The notes: generated by a model not told the origin, from the letters alone. Shown: positions 48,051-58,434, counted from the first letter of the stretch. The stretch is 64,000 bases of DNA from Massilia sp. PDC64 (GCF_900101265.1 NZ_FMZS01000001.1:682001-746000); one strand, 5' to 3'. A program made the numbers and translations.

Positions 48051-48887
48051 ATGTTTCACGCACAGACTATCTCGGTCGTGATCACCACCTATAACCGGCC
48101 AGACGCGCTGGAGGCAGTGGTGCGGGCATGTTTTATGCAGAACGACAAGAATTTCGAAATCATTATCGCTGATGATGGCTCGACTGCCAACACGCGTGCC
48201 TGCGTAGAGAGGCTGGCGGCGGCGTCTCCGGTGCTTCTGCGCCACGTCTGGCAACCCGACCAGGGTTTTCGCGCCGCCATGGCGCGCAATCGCGGCACCC
48301 TGGCCGCCACGGGCGACTACATCGTCTTCCTGGACGGCGACTGTATCCCCCAACGCGATTTCATCGCGCGCCATCGAGCGCTGTCGGCGCCCGGCTGCCT
48401 CGTGTCGGGCAGCCGCATCCTGATGTCGGAGGCGCTGACGCGCCGGGTATTGGAAGATGGGATCGACGTGGCCGCCACGTCGCCGCTCACCCGCCTGGGA
48501 TGGCGGCTGCGGGGCGACCTGAACAAGACCCTGCAGCCGCTGGGGCTGCGCTGGCCCGACGTGGGCCGCACGTCGCGCAAGTTCACCTGGCGGCGCATCA
48601 AGAGCTGCAACCTGGGCGTCTGGCGCAGCGACCTGGAAAAGGTGAACGGGTTCGACGAGAGCTTCACGGGCTGGGGCCATGAAGATTCCGACCTCGTCGT
48701 GCGGCTGTTCCACGCGGGCGTGCGGCGCAAGGACGGCGCCTTCGCCACCGAGGTATTCCACCTGTGGCACCGCGAAGCGCAGCGCGACCAGGAGACCAGC
48801 AACCGCAAGGTCGTCCTGGAACGCGCTGCAAACAAGGTTACGCAGGCAACGATCGGGTTGCGCGAGCACGCGCAACCGGTGCAATAG
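48051..48887 (+). CDS. Glycosyltransferase family 2
   Basis: A 278-residue GT-A enzyme, probably cytoplasmic or peripheral. It starts [20 protein letters not shown]; nucleotide-sugar residues are in IIIADDGS, the metal-binding DxD is FLDGDC near residue 95, and the C-terminal acceptor side has [16 protein letters not shown], typical of LPS-type family 2 enzymes of the ED motif type. In-frame codons before this ATG look non-coding. It is divergent from waaL and most likely adds a core or O-antigen sugar. Its last 50 bases overlap the 3' end of the convergent chemoreceptor gene. Confidence 0.9.
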   Translation: MFHAQTISVVITTYNRPDALEAVVRACFMQNDKNFEIIIADDGSTANTRACVERLAAASPVLLRHVWQPDQGFRAAMARNRGTLAATGDYIVFLDGDCIPQRDFIARHRALSAPGCLVSGSRILMSEALTRRVLEDGIDVAATSPLTRLGWRLRGDLNKTLQPLGLRWPDVGRTSRKFTWRRIKSCNLGVWRSDLEKVNGFDESFTGWGHEDSDLVVRLFHAGVRRKDGAFATEVFHLWHREAQRDQETSNRKVVLERAANKVTQATIGLREHAQPVQ

Positions 48888-50454
48888 CCGCGCGGCGGGT
48901 CTCCGCCGGCGCTGCCTCCACGCGGAACACGCTGACCACCTCGGCCAGCTTCGCGGCCTGCTCCTGCATCGCTTCCGACGCCGCCGCCGCTTCTTCGACG
49001 AGCGACGCGTTCTGCTGGGTCACCTGGTCCATCTGGGCGATGGCCTGGTTGATGTGCTCGATGCCCTCGCCCTGCTCCTGCGTGGCGCTGCTGATGGCGC
49101 CGATCATGGTGCTGACCTTGTTCACGCTGGCGACGATCTCCTGCATCGTCGCGCCCGCCTGCTCCACGAGCTTCGCGCCATCGTCCACGCGCGCCACGGA
49201 ATCGCCGATCAGGGCCTTGATTTCCTTGGCCGCCGTGGCGGAGCGCTGGGCCAGGTTACGCACTTCGCTCGCCACCACGGCAAAGCCCCGGCCCTGCTCG
49301 CCCGCGCGGGCGGCCTCGACCGCGGCGTTCAGCGCGAGGATATTCGTCTGGAACGCGATGCCGTCGATGACGCCGATGATGTCGACGATCTTGCTCGACG
49401 AGTCATTGATCGCCGCCATCGTGTCGACCACGCGCGCGACGACCTCGCCGCCCCGTCCCGCCACCTCGGCGGCGGATTCGGCCAGGCGGCTCGCTTCGCG
49501 CGCGTTCTCGGCGCTGTTCTTCACGGTCGACGTCAGTTCTTCCATCGACGCGGCCGTCTCTTCCAGCGAGCTGGCCTGTTCTTCCGTGCGGCTCGACAGG
49601 TCGAGGTTGCCGCTGGCGATCTCGCGCGATGCCGTCGCGATCAGGTCCGTCCCCGCGCGCACGTCGGACACGATGCCGGCCAGCGCGTCGCGCATGCGTT
49701 TCATCGCGGCCATCAGGCTCGCCTCGTCGCCCGCGCGCACGGCCACATCCATGCCGAGGTCGCCGTCCGCGATGCGCTGCGCCACGGCGACGGCATCCTC
49801 CGGATTGCCGCCGATCGAACGCTCGACGCTGCGCACCACCATCCAGACCAGCGCCGTGAGCAGCGCGCCGATCACGGCCAGCCACGCGGCGGCGGTCGCC
49901 AGCTGGGCGTGGAAGGCACGATCGAGGTCGTCGACGTACAGGCCGGTCATGAAGTACCAGCCCCACGGTTGATACGCCTGGATGTACGTGAGCTTGGGCT
50001 CGGGCTTCTGCGAGCCCGGCTTGGCCCACAGGTATTCGATGAAGCCGGCACCGTTGCCGCGCGTGGACGCGATGCCGTCCACATAGGGCTTGTGCCCTTC
50101 CGGATCGACGGTGTTGTCGATCGCGGTGCCGACCAGTTCCTGCTTGATCGGGTGCATCAGCACGGTCTTGTCGTCGTAGATGACGAGGTAGCCGCTGGCG
50201 CCATAGCGCAGCGCCCGGGTCCGCGCCAGCGCCTGCTTTTTCGCCTCGTCGAGCGGCAGCGTGCCGGCGGCGGCGAGGGCTGCGTACTCCTTGGCGATGG
50301 ACGCGGCCATCTCGCCCGCGTCGGACAACTGGGTCTTGCGTTCCTCGAGACGCAGCGCGCGGCTTTGCAGGGCGTTTACGCCGAACACGGCCAGCAGGCA
50401 AATCCAGCTGAGGAATAGGGGAAGGAAGAGTTTTTGGCGAAATGTAATTTTCAT
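48838..50454 (-). CDS. Methyl-accepting chemotaxis protein with single Cache sensor
   Basis: A 538-residue chemoreceptor. TM1 is at about 8-29, a periplasmic single-Cache domain at about 35-185 ([20 protein letters not shown], then [14 protein letters not shown]), TM2 at about 188-208, a HAMP linker to about 262, and a long signalling helix with the hairpin tip [20 protein letters not shown] near 365-384. The C-terminus lacks a CheR-binding pentapeptide of the NWETF type. sCache domains bind small organic acids or similar ligands; the ligand here is unknown. A FliA-type promoter lies 58 bases upstream of the start, so it belongs to the motility regulon. Confidence 0.94.
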   Translation of the reverse strand: MKITFRQKLFLPLFLSWICLLAVFGVNALQSRALRLEERKTQLSDAGEMAASIAKEYAALAAAGTLPLDEAKKQALARTRALRYGASGYLVIYDDKTVLMHPIKQELVGTAIDNTVDPEGHKPYVDGIASTRGNGAGFIEYLWAKPGSQKPEPKLTYIQAYQPWGWYFMTGLYVDDLDRAFHAQLATAAAWLAVIGALLTALVWMVVRSVERSIGGNPEDAVAVAQRIADGDLGMDVAVRAGDEASLMAAMKRMRDALAGIVSDVRAGTDLIATASREIASGNLDLSSRTEEQASSLEETAASMEELTSTVKNSAENAREASRLAESAAEVAGRGGEVVARVVDTMAAINDSSSKIVDIIGVIDGIAFQTNILALNAAVEAARAGEQGRGFAVVASEVRNLAQRSATAAKEIKALIGDSVARVDDGAKLVEQAGATMQEIVASVNKVSTMIGAISSATQEQGEGIEHINQAIAQMDQVTQQNASLVEEAAAASEAMQEQAAKLAEVVSVFRVEAAPAETRRAAIAPVARARATRSLPA

Positions 50455-50511
50455 AATGGTCAGCGCCGTTATCCTGGCATGGATACGCGGAAAGATTCCG
50501 CAGACCAATAT

Positions 50512-50538
50512 TTATCGCCCACTGCCCGCCAAACTCAA
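50512..50538 (-). promoter_or_regulatory. FliA (sigma-28) promoter of the chemoreceptor gene
   Basis: On the minus strand TTGAGTTT-N11-GGCGATAA matches the sigma-28 consensus TAAAGTTT-N11-GCCGATAA at 13 of 16 positions with the exact spacing. The start of transcription would lie near 50504. Confidence 0.7.
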
Positions 50539-50655
50539 TGGCAGGAATGCAATTACACCTAAATAAGTGTATTTCGGCCATCCATACGCGGCGGCGTTAC
50601 AACGCAGTTGGCAAAATGTCTTGCCTTGTGCGTATCGTTGCGCCGCCCGATGGCT

Positions 50656-53600
50656 TCAGTACTCGACCGCGACCTCTTTCGCGCCGAGGTGCAGCTCGAG
50701 CGCGTATTTCAGTTCGTCCGACGGCGCCACGCGCCACGCGTCGCCCAGCTGCAGGGTGCACGGAATGCCCTGCGGCGTCACGCGCAGGCTCACCGGCAGG
50801 CCGTTCTCGTGGCGGTAAGGCTGCAGGATCTCGGCCAGCTTGGCCGGCGCGATCGTGCATGCCACGTCCATCTCCAGCTTGTGGCCATACTGGATGCGCG
50901 CCGTCGCGATATCGAACACCTTCTCGGCCGTGATGCGCAGGCCGCCGTTGAAGCGGTCTTCCGACACCTTGCCCACGACGAGCAGGAACTCATCCTCGCG
51001 GAAGATGTTCTTGTGCGCCTCGAACAGCTCGTTGTAGATCGTGACCTCGACGACGCCGGACTTGTCGTCCAGCGAGACGATGAGAATCTTGCCGCGCTGC
51101 GTGAGCTGCGTGCGCACGCCCGTGATCACGCCGCACAGCATGCGCGGGTCGCGCGACGGTTCCAGGTCTTTCAGCTTGGTCTTGGCGAAGCGGCGCACTT
51201 CCTGCGCGTACGAGTCGAACATGTGGCCCGACAGGTAGTAGCCCAGCGCGATCTTTTCCTCGGCCAGCTTCTGGCGGTCCGTCCACGGCGTCGCCTTCAC
51301 GTAGTCGGGCGGCGCGACGAGATCGGAATCGTCGCCGCCGAACAGGCTGACCTGGTTCGCCGCGGCCGCCGCCTGACCCGCCGCCTCCATCGCGAACGCG
51401 ACGGACGCCAGCAGGATCGCGCGGTCGACGCCGAAGCAATCCATCGCACCCGCGCGGATCAGCGATTCGATCGTGCGGCGGTTGATCTGCTTGCGGTCCA
51501 CGCGCTTGCAGAAGTCGAACAGATCCTTGAATTTGCCGCCGGATTCGCGCGCCGCGATGATCGCCTCGATCGCGCCCTGCCCCGCGCCCTTCACGCCGCC
51601 CAGGCCGTAGCGGATGTTCTTCACCGGCTTGCCCGTGACGGACGGCGGCGGGCCTTCCGGCGTGAAGCGGAACTGCGATTCGTTGACGTCCGGCGGCAGG
51701 ATCGTCAGGCCGCACATGTCGATCGAGTCCTCGACGAGGATCTTGATCTTGTCCGTGTCTTCCATGGCCAGCGACATGTTGGCTGCCATGAACGCGGCGG
51801 TGTGGTGGACCTTCAGGTACGCCGTGTGATACGACAGCAGCGCGTACGCGGCCGCGTGCGACTTGTTGAAGCCGTAGCCCGCGAACTTCTCCATCAGGTC
51901 GAAGATCTCGTCGGCCTTTTCTTCCGTCAGGCCGCCCTTCGCGGCGCCTTCGCGGAAGATGAGGCGGTGCTGCGCCATCTCTTCCGGCTTCTTCTTGCCC
52001 ATCGCGCGGCGCAGCATGTCCGCGCCGCCCAGCGAGTAGCCGCCGATGATCTGCGCCATCTGCATCACCTGCTCCTGGTAGACCATGATGCCGTAGGTCT
52101 CGGACAGGATGCCTTCGGTACGCGGATCGGGATAGTCGAACTTTTCGCCGTGCTTGCGTTTGCAGAAGTCGGGGATCAGGTCCATCGGGCCCGGACGGTA
52201 CAGTGCCACGAGCGCGATGATGTCCTCGAAGCGGTCGGGACGCGCATCCTTCAGCATGCCCTGCATGCCGCGGCTTTCAAGCTGGAACACGGCGACGGTC
52301 TTCGCCTCGGTCAGCAACTTGTACGTCGGCCGGTCCGTCAGCGGCAGCTTGGCGAGATCGAAATCCTTCTCGGCCGGATCGAGCGCGCGGATGTAGTTGA
52401 CGGCGCGGTCGAGGATGGTCAGCGTGGTCAGGCCCAGGAAGTCGAACTTCACGAGGCCGACGGCTTCCACGTCGTCCTTGTCGTACTGCGACACGACGCC
52501 GGCGTCGCCGCCCTGCGTGTACAGCGGGCAGAAGTCGGTCAGCTTGCCGGGCGCGATCAGCACGCCGCCCGCGTGCATGCCGATGTTACGGGTGATGCCT
52601 TCGACCTGTTGCGCCAGCTCGATCAGCTGCTTGACCTCTTCCTCGTTCTCGAGGCGTTCCTTCAGCATCGGTTCTTCTTCGATCGCCTCGGCGATCGACA
52701 CCTGCTTGCCCGGCTTGAACGGGATCAGCTTCGAGATGCCGTCGCAGAAGTTGTAGCCGAAATCGAGCACGCGGCCCACGTCGCGGATCGCGCCCTTCGC
52801 CGCCATCGTACCGAACGTGGCGATCTGCGACACGGCGTCGCGGCCGTACAAATCCTTCACGTGCTGGATCACCAGCTCTCGCTTTTCCTGGCAGAAGTCG
52901 ATGTCGAAGTCGGGCATCGAAACGCGTTCCGGGTTCAGGAAGCGTTCGAACAGCAGGTTGTAGCGCAACGGGTCGAGGTCCGTGATCTTGAGTGCGTACG
53001 CGACGAGCGAACCCGCACCGGAGCCGCGGCCCGGGCCGATCGGCACGCCGTTGTTCTTGCCCCACTGGATGAACTCCGCCACGATGAGGAAGTAGCCCGG
53101 GAACTTCATCTTGATGATGGTGTTGTTCTCGAACTCCAGGCGCGCCTCGTAGCGCGGCCGCTCCTTCTCGCGCTGCTCCGGATCCGGGAACAGCTGGATG
53201 AGGCGTTCTTCCAGGCCCTTCTTCGTTTCCGCGATGAGGAATTCATCGATCGTCATGCCCGGCGTCGGGAAGTCCGGCAGCTGTGGCTTGCCGAGCGTCA
53301 GGGTCACGTTGCAGCGCTTGGCGATCTCCACGGAGTTGGCGAGCGCGCCCGGCAAGTCCTTGAACAGCTCGGCCATCTCGGCCTGCGACTTGAAGCACAT
53401 GCCTTCGTTGAAGCGGCGCACGCGCTTGGCGTTGGCCAGCATCTCGCCCTCGGCGATACAGACGCGCGCCTCGTGGGCGATGAATTCGTCCTTGCTGATG
53501 AACTGCACGGGGTGCGTCGCGACGACGGGCAGACCCAGGCGGTTCGCCAGCGCCACGGAATGGCGCACCTGCTGTTCCTGGTTCGGCTGGCCCGCGCGCT

Positions 53601-54150
53601 GGATCTCCACGTAAAAGTGCCCCGGGAAGATCTGCGCCCACCGGCGCGCGCATGCCTCGGCCTTGTCCAGGTCGCCGTTGTCGATGGCCTGGCCGATGTC
53701 GCCGAACTGCGCGCCCGACAGCACGATCAGGGCGTTCGACTGCGGCACGTCCGGCTCCAGCGTGGAGACGGAGGTCGCGAGCGCTTCCAGCCACTCGATG
53801 CGGATCTCGGCCCTGCCCTTGTACTGGTTCGTGAGCCACGCCTTGGACAGCAGTTCGCACAGCTGCAGGTAGCCGGTCTTGTTCTTGCACAGGATGAGCA
53901 GGCGGAACGGCTTGTCGCGGTTCTCGTCGTTCGTGATCCAAGCGTCGACCCCGACGATGGGCTTGATGCCCTTGCCGCGCGCCGCTTTATAAAAGCGCAC
54001 GAGGCAGAAGGCATTGGCCAGGTCAGTGACACCCACCGCCGGCTGCTGGTCCTTGACGGCGGCAGCCACGAGGTCGTCGATGCGGACGAGGCCGTCGACG
54101 ATCGAGTATTCGGTATGGACGCGGAGGTGGGTGAAGATCGGGGAAGTCAT
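50656..54150 (-). CDS. dnaE: DNA polymerase III alpha subunit
   Basis: A 1164-residue replicative polymerase, the standard length for proteobacterial DnaE. The PHP domain is first (FTHLRVHTEYSIVDGLVRID), then the C-family polymerase core with two catalytic aspartates in PDFDIDF near residue 411 and the third Asp further on. A helix-hairpin-helix region (RYGLGGVKGAGQGAIEAI) lies near 830-860 and the OB domain near 1000-1080 (GVITGVRTQLTQRGKILIVSLDD). It is not flanked by other replisome genes. The N-terminal PHP metal residues look partly altered, as in most DnaE proteins. Confidence 0.97.
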   Translation of the reverse strand: MTSPIFTHLRVHTEYSIVDGLVRIDDLVAAAVKDQQPAVGVTDLANAFCLVRFYKAARGKGIKPIVGVDAWITNDENRDKPFRLLILCKNKTGYLQLCELLSKAWLTNQYKGRAEIRIEWLEALATSVSTLEPDVPQSNALIVLSGAQFGDIGQAIDNGDLDKAEACARRWAQIFPGHFYVEIQRAGQPNQEQQVRHSVALANRLGLPVVATHPVQFISKDEFIAHEARVCIAEGEMLANAKRVRRFNEGMCFKSQAEMAELFKDLPGALANSVEIAKRCNVTLTLGKPQLPDFPTPGMTIDEFLIAETKKGLEERLIQLFPDPEQREKERPRYEARLEFENNTIIKMKFPGYFLIVAEFIQWGKNNGVPIGPGRGSGAGSLVAYALKITDLDPLRYNLLFERFLNPERVSMPDFDIDFCQEKRELVIQHVKDLYGRDAVSQIATFGTMAAKGAIRDVGRVLDFGYNFCDGISKLIPFKPGKQVSIAEAIEEEPMLKERLENEEEVKQLIELAQQVEGITRNIGMHAGGVLIAPGKLTDFCPLYTQGGDAGVVSQYDKDDVEAVGLVKFDFLGLTTLTILDRAVNYIRALDPAEKDFDLAKLPLTDRPTYKLLTEAKTVAVFQLESRGMQGMLKDARPDRFEDIIALVALYRPGPMDLIPDFCKRKHGEKFDYPDPRTEGILSETYGIMVYQEQVMQMAQIIGGYSLGGADMLRRAMGKKKPEEMAQHRLIFREGAAKGGLTEEKADEIFDLMEKFAGYGFNKSHAAAYALLSYHTAYLKVHHTAAFMAANMSLAMEDTDKIKILVEDSIDMCGLTILPPDVNESQFRFTPEGPPPSVTGKPVKNIRYGLGGVKGAGQGAIEAIIAARESGGKFKDLFDFCKRVDRKQINRRTIESLIRAGAMDCFGVDRAILLASVAFAMEAAGQAAAAANQVSLFGGDDSDLVAPPDYVKATPWTDRQKLAEEKIALGYYLSGHMFDSYAQEVRRFAKTKLKDLEPSRDPRMLCGVITGVRTQLTQRGKILIVSLDDKSGVVEVTIYNELFEAHKNIFREDEFLLVVGKVSEDRFNGGLRITAEKVFDIATARIQYGHKLEMDVACTIAPAKLAEILQPYRHENGLPVSLRVTPQGIPCTLQLGDAWRVAPSDELKYALELHLGAKEVAVEY

Positions 54151-54233
54151 CCTGTCATTTTACCTCGGACGGCCAAAAGGGAGGGTTGCATCCAGGCACG
54201 GTGATGCTCTTGACAAGACCTGGACGCGTGATC

Positions 54234-55112
54234 TCAGAACGCATAATTGATGGCGCCGCCGAACACCCACTGGTTCGGACTCCCGCGCCGATCCACGATG
54301 GGGCTATCCTTCGCATCCCCCAGCAGCCGCTCGTAGCGCCCGGCCAGGGTGACGCCCCAGTGCCGGTCGAACTGCGACGTCAGCTGGAACGGCACCCGGA
54401 TCGACACGAGCCCGCCCTCGGCCCGGTATGGCGTCCCGCCCCGCTCGGGGAACGCAGCGAGGTCCGTGCCATTGATGCCGAAATACCGGTCCGTGAAATG
54501 GTCGCTCGCGAAAAACAGGCTGAAGCCGGCCGAACCGAGCACGGGACGCCCGGCGATGCCCTGCGGAAACGGATAGAAATACGTCGCCTTGATGCTGCCC
54601 GTGGCGCCCGTGTACAGATTGTTCGTATTCCACGCGACGTCGCCGCTGAACACGATCTTGTGCAGCGGATCGGCGGACATCGGCATGTCGTAGCTGGCAA
54701 AGATGCCGAGCTCGGACGCGGCCGGGATCCGGCGCATCTGCCGGACGACGGGATCGTCGACGTCCGTGTCGCGCGTCGGCCGCGCCCGGTACAGGAAGCC
54801 GGCCCGCAGGCTCTTGAGCTGGGCAAAGGTCTCCGGCAGGTTCATATTCGACGGCAGCACGTTCAGCTTGACCTCGGGCCCGATCACGCGCAGCCACATG
54901 CCGTTGCCGAAGTTGGCGTGCAGAAACCCTTCCCCTTCCGGATGGTAATCCTCGGAACCGGGAAAGTCCGGCAACCCGAACGCACCCGCCCCCACCATGT
55001 TGACTTCCTGCGGGATCTCGACCGGGATCACTTCCTGCGCACCTGCATGCGCCGCGAACAGGAGGGCGCCGGACACCGCGAGACCGGCCTTGAACAACGT
55101 TGGCTTCGTCAT
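54234..55112 (-). CDS. MipA/OmpV family outer membrane protein
   Basis: A 292-residue protein with signal peptide (cut after AGA) and a predicted beta-barrel. The family start GAGAFGLPDFPGSEDYHPEG and the family end LGDAKDSPIVDRRGSPNQWVFGGAINYAF (in shortened form: GDA-SPIV-RG-NQ, then a terminal aromatic F) are clear. MipA is a scaffold for murein enzymes in E. coli, while OmpV is a porin-like protein; which applies cannot be said. It stands alone, divergent from trhO. Confidence 0.85.
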   Translation of the reverse strand: MTKPTLFKAGLAVSGALLFAAHAGAQEVIPVEIPQEVNMVGAGAFGLPDFPGSEDYHPEGEGFLHANFGNGMWLRVIGPEVKLNVLPSNMNLPETFAQLKSLRAGFLYRARPTRDTDVDDPVVRQMRRIPAASELGIFASYDMPMSADPLHKIVFSGDVAWNTNNLYTGATGSIKATYFYPFPQGIAGRPVLGSAGFSLFFASDHFTDRYFGINGTDLAAFPERGGTPYRAEGGLVSIRVPFQLTSQFDRHWGVTLAGRYERLLGDAKDSPIVDRRGSPNQWVFGGAINYAF

Positions 55113-55280
55113 GATTCACCCCTTGATGAAAGATGAAAACCATCCTAAGGGGAGACGTCAATACGGCCGTTTGCGGCGGCTCATATGCGTCAGCGAACTT
55201 TTATGAAAGCTAATTGTCGAGCCGAGCCGGGCAGCATGATGTCTGTGGCGCTGCCGCCACGCATGGCACTGCGGCTGGCT

Positions 55281-55286
55281 TATAAT
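55281..55286 (+). promoter_or_regulatory. Consensus -10 box upstream of trhO
   Basis: A perfect TATAAT sits 36 bases before the trhO ATG. No good -35 box is visible at 16-18 bases upstream. Confidence 0.45.
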
Positions 55287-55322
55287 AGCGGGCTTCACGT
55301 CTGTCCCACATCGTTCACGATC

Positions 55323-56192
55323 ATGCACGTCAATATCGCCGCCTACAAGTTCGTCACCCTCGACAACCTCGAAGAGTTGCGCTCGCAATACCAGGCGAAG
55401 TGCAACGCGCTGGGCCTGAAGGGCACTGTCCTGCTGACGCCGGAAGGCATCAACATGTTCGTGTCCGGCCCGCGCGCGGAGATCGACGAGTACCTCGCCT
55501 GGGTGCGCAGCGACGCCCGCCTGGCCGACCTGGAGTGGAAGGAAAGCCTGTCGACCGAACAGTCGCACCGCCGCATGCTGGTCCGCATCAAGAAGGAAAT
55601 CATCACGATGCGCATGCCGCTGATCAAGCCGGAACTGGGCCGCGCGCCGTCCGTTGCGCCGAAGACGCTCAAGCGCTGGCTCGACCAGGGCCATGACGAC
55701 GACGGCGTCCCGGTCGTCATGATGGAAACCCGCAACGCGTTCGAAGTCGACGTCGGCACGTTCAATAACACGCTGGACTACCGCATCGAGAAATTCAGCG
55801 AATTCCCGGAAGTCGTCGAGAAACACAAGGACGAGCTGAAGGGCAAGACCGTCGTGACGTTCTGCACGGGCGGCATCCGTTGCGAAAAAGCCGCGATCCA
55901 CATGCAAAACATCGGCTACGACCGCGTTTATCAACTCGACGGCGGCATCCTGAAGTATTTCGAGGAAGTGGGCGGCGACCACTACACGGGCGACTGCTTC
56001 GTGTTCGACTACCGTACCGCCCTCAATCCGAAGCTGGAACCGACGGAGACCGTGCAGTGCTTCGCGTGCCGTGCCGTCGTGACGCCGCGGCAGCAGTTGT
56101 CGCCGGAGTATGTGGTGGGGAAATCGTGCCCGCATTGTGCGGGCGGCAAGGAACCGGTCGACACCGCCGCCGGAGACGCCGCGGCCGCATAA
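55323..56192 (+). CDS. trhO: tRNA uridine(34) hydroxylase (rhodanese-related, UPF0176)
   Basis: A 289-residue enzyme that hydroxylates U34 of certain tRNAs with O2. It starts [10 protein letters not shown], the family start. The rhodanese domain follows, with the active-site [10 protein letters not shown] (C181) and conserved [16 protein letters not shown]. The last 45 residues form a zinc ribbon with CFACRAV and CPHC. The stretch of in-frame codons before this ATG overlaps the promoter and is not coding. Confidence 0.95.
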   Translation: MHVNIAAYKFVTLDNLEELRSQYQAKCNALGLKGTVLLTPEGINMFVSGPRAEIDEYLAWVRSDARLADLEWKESLSTEQSHRRMLVRIKKEIITMRMPLIKPELGRAPSVAPKTLKRWLDQGHDDDGVPVVMMETRNAFEVDVGTFNNTLDYRIEKFSEFPEVVEKHKDELKGKTVVTFCTGGIRCEKAAIHMQNIGYDRVYQLDGGILKYFEEVGGDHYTGDCFVFDYRTALNPKLEPTETVQCFACRAVVTPRQQLSPEYVVGKSCPHCAGGKEPVDTAAGDAAAA

Positions 56193-56193
56193 T

Positions 56194-56224
56194 AAAAAAC
56201 TCCCGCTCGATACTGCAGCGGGAG
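56194..56224 (-). terminator. Terminator of the DUF4214 gene
   Basis: CTCCCGCT and AGCGGGAG flank nine bases; on the minus strand they are followed by TTTTTTATT. It lies about 60 bases past the DUF4214 stop. Confidence 0.8.
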
Positions 56225-56283
56225 CCGGCACGTTTCAGATCACGAGCGCGTCTTGCGCAGAGTGCGTGCCATCCACACCCGGT

Positions 56284-56865
56284 TCAGGCCACGAAGTGCG
56301 GCGCTTCGACGCCCTGGGCGCTGCCCACGATCTGGGCGATATTGGCATCGATGACGCCCGGGTCGCGCGCCATGGCGGCGCTGGCGAGGTCGACGATCGA
56401 GTCGATCAGGCCCGACGAGATGTCGAACGCCTTCGGCCCCATGTAAGCCGCGATCTCGGCCGGGGTGTCGAGGTGTTTCGTGTACTCGACGGCGACGGCG
56501 AGGCGGCCGTTGAACACGATACTGTCGGCATTGTGCGCAGTCTGCGCCGCCTTGACCATCTCGCTCACCACGTTCTCGATGGAGAGGATGTGGTTGTCGA
56601 GGGCGTCGGTCCAGAATTTCACGCCTTCCGCATCGCCTTCGCGACCGAACATGTTGTGGTACACCGCTTCCACCACGTCATGGTTGCTCTTGCCGCCGTA
56701 ATTCGCCTGGTATTCAGCCGACGTCGCGAAGTCGTGCTGGATCTGCGTGATCACGTTCGGGTTCTGGTTCATGGCGCTGACCCAGAAGTTCAGGCCTTCC
56801 GGATCCGCCGGACGTCCGAAATATTCGACGTACAGCTTTTGAATTTCACTCACATTGTCAGCCAT
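56284..56865 (-). CDS. DUF4214 domain protein, possible type I secretion substrate
   Basis: A 193-residue acidic protein with no signal peptide. Two or more DUF4214 repeats are visible: IQKLYVEYFGRPADPEGLNFWV at the start and AVYHNMFGREGDAEGVKFWT around residue 65. The family is found in large secreted or S-layer-type proteins. AAGGAGG precedes the ATG, so expression may be high. The C-terminus is unstructured and ends PHFVA, a hydrophobic end that resembles type I secretion signals; it sits next to a full type I system. Secretion is inference. Confidence 0.85.
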   Translation of the reverse strand: MADNVSEIQKLYVEYFGRPADPEGLNFWVSAMNQNPNVITQIQHDFATSAEYQANYGGKSNHDVVEAVYHNMFGREGDAEGVKFWTDALDNHILSIENVVSEMVKAAQTAHNADSIVFNGRLAVAVEYTKHLDTPAEIAAYMGPKAFDISSGLIDSIVDLASAAMARDPGVIDANIAQIVGSAQGVEAPHFVA

Positions 56866-57030
56866 CGCTGCCTCCTTATCACGAATGTGAAGAAATGCTA
56901 CATGAATTGATCGGCAAGCGGCGCGCCGAACTCAAGCGGAACAGAGCAAGTTCCTCATGGATACTGTTTCTCAAGAGAAGTAACCACTTACATTCCTAAG
57001 TACAACTGTTACTTTTCGGACAGCCCAACA

Positions 57031-57063
57031 AAAAGGCCCGCTGCGCGGTACGCAGCGGGCCTT
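57031..57063 (-). terminator. Terminator of the type I secretion operon
   Basis: AAGGCCCGCTGCG and CGCAGCGGGCCTT form a 13-pair stem; the minus strand then reads TTTTTG. It is 28 bases past the TolC-like gene. Confidence 0.9.
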
Positions 57064-57090
57064 CTTCATGTATACCGGTCGACGCGGCTG

Positions 57091-58434
57091 TCAGCGAAAA
57101 TACGCCGCCACTTCACGCACGTCGCTCTCGCCGAGCGTACCGGCCGCCGCGCGCAGGCGCAGCAGGCCGAGCAGGTAGGAATAGCGCGCCTGCGCGAGAT
57201 CGCGCTGACTCGTGTACAACTGCTGCTGGGCATTGAGCAGGTCGAGATTGATGCGCACGCCGCCCTTGATGCTCTGCTCGGTGGCGACCATCAGCTCCTT
57301 GCCGGACGCGACAGCCTTTTCCAGCGCCGTGACCTTGGCCACGCTGTTCTGCACGAGGTCGTACGCCTTGCGCAGTTCGACCAGCACCTGGTTCGTGCGG
57401 TTGTCCAGGTCGGACTGGGCGCGGTTCCAGTTGTCGGCCGCCTGGCGCGTCTGCGCGCTGATGGCGCCGCCCTGGTAGATCGGGATGTTGACCTGCACGC
57501 CGATCGTCCGGTTCACGGAGTTCTGCTGGTAAGTCTGCAGCGACGCCGAATCGTCCTTGCTGTAGGCCGCGACGAAATCCACGCGCGGCGCGTGGCCCGC
57601 CTTGTTGCGCTGGATCTCCAGGCGCGCATTCTCGACGCCGAGGCGCGCGGCCAGCAGTTGCGGATTGTGCGCGAGCGCGATGCTGCGCCATTCGTCGATC
57701 GACGCGGGCTTCAGCGGCTGGAAGTGGAAGTCCGCCCCGAGTTTGTCGAGCGTGCCGGGCTCCATGCCGATCACGCCGGCCAGCGTGTCGCGCATGGCCT
57801 GGGCGTTGTCCTGCGTTTCGACCAGCTGGGCTTCCGCCAGGTCGAACCGTGCCTTGGTCTCGAGCATGTCGGTCTTCGTGCCCTCGCCTTTTTCGAACAG
57901 GCGCGCGTTGACCTTCATCTGCTCCTGGTACATGTCGCGCTGCACGCGCGCGAGCTCCACCTGGTCTTCCGCGAACAGCGCGTCGGCATAGGCGCCGACG
58001 ACACGCAGGATCACGTCGTTCGTATCCGCCTCGAACTGCTGGGCACCCTGCTTCGCCTGGACCTTGCCCTGGCGATAGCGCACGACGCCGTCCAGGTTCA
58101 GGATCGGCTGGCGCACCTGGACGGCGGACGACCGGCTGATGTAGCGCGGGTGGCTCGGAACCCAGACCCGATCAAAACTCGAATACTGGTTGAGGTCCGC
58201 CACGTTGCGGTTCGCCGAATAGCTGGCCGACACCTGCGGCAGCAGGTTCGACCGCCCGAGCACCTCGTTTTCCTTTGCCGATTCCTTCTCGAAGTAATGC
58301 ATGCGGTACTGCGGATCGTTCTTCAGTGCCGCTTCATAGGCCTGCTGCAGGCTGATCGCGCCCGCGTTGCCGGCGGCCAGGGCCAGCAACACGGCCGCGG
58401 CGACGGTCGTCCTGATTGCTCGCGCCATCGTCAT
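57091..58434 (-). CDS. TolC-family outer membrane channel of a type I secretion system
   Basis: A 447-residue outer-membrane factor with signal peptide (cut after AGNAGA). It has two OEP repeats: ISLQQAYEAALKNDPQY at the start and SIALAHNPQLLAARLGVENARLEIQRNKAG in the second half, and long Gln/Ala-rich helices that form the periplasmic tunnel. TolC-type end IYQGGAISAQTRQA is recognisable. The ATG overlaps the HlyD stop as ATGA; a second ATG two codons later has a better ribosome-binding site (GAGG). It completes the ABC-adaptor-channel operon. Confidence 0.92.
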   Translation of the reverse strand: MTMARAIRTTVAAAVLLALAAGNAGAISLQQAYEAALKNDPQYRMHYFEKESAKENEVLGRSNLLPQVSASYSANRNVADLNQYSSFDRVWVPSHPRYISRSSAVQVRQPILNLDGVVRYRQGKVQAKQGAQQFEADTNDVILRVVGAYADALFAEDQVELARVQRDMYQEQMKVNARLFEKGEGTKTDMLETKARFDLAEAQLVETQDNAQAMRDTLAGVIGMEPGTLDKLGADFHFQPLKPASIDEWRSIALAHNPQLLAARLGVENARLEIQRNKAGHAPRVDFVAAYSKDDSASLQTYQQNSVNRTIGVQVNIPIYQGGAISAQTRQAADNWNRAQSDLDNRTNQVLVELRKAYDLVQNSVAKVTALEKAVASGKELMVATEQSIKGGVRINLDLLNAQQQLYTSQRDLAQARYSYLLGLLRLRAAAGTLGESDVREVAAYFR

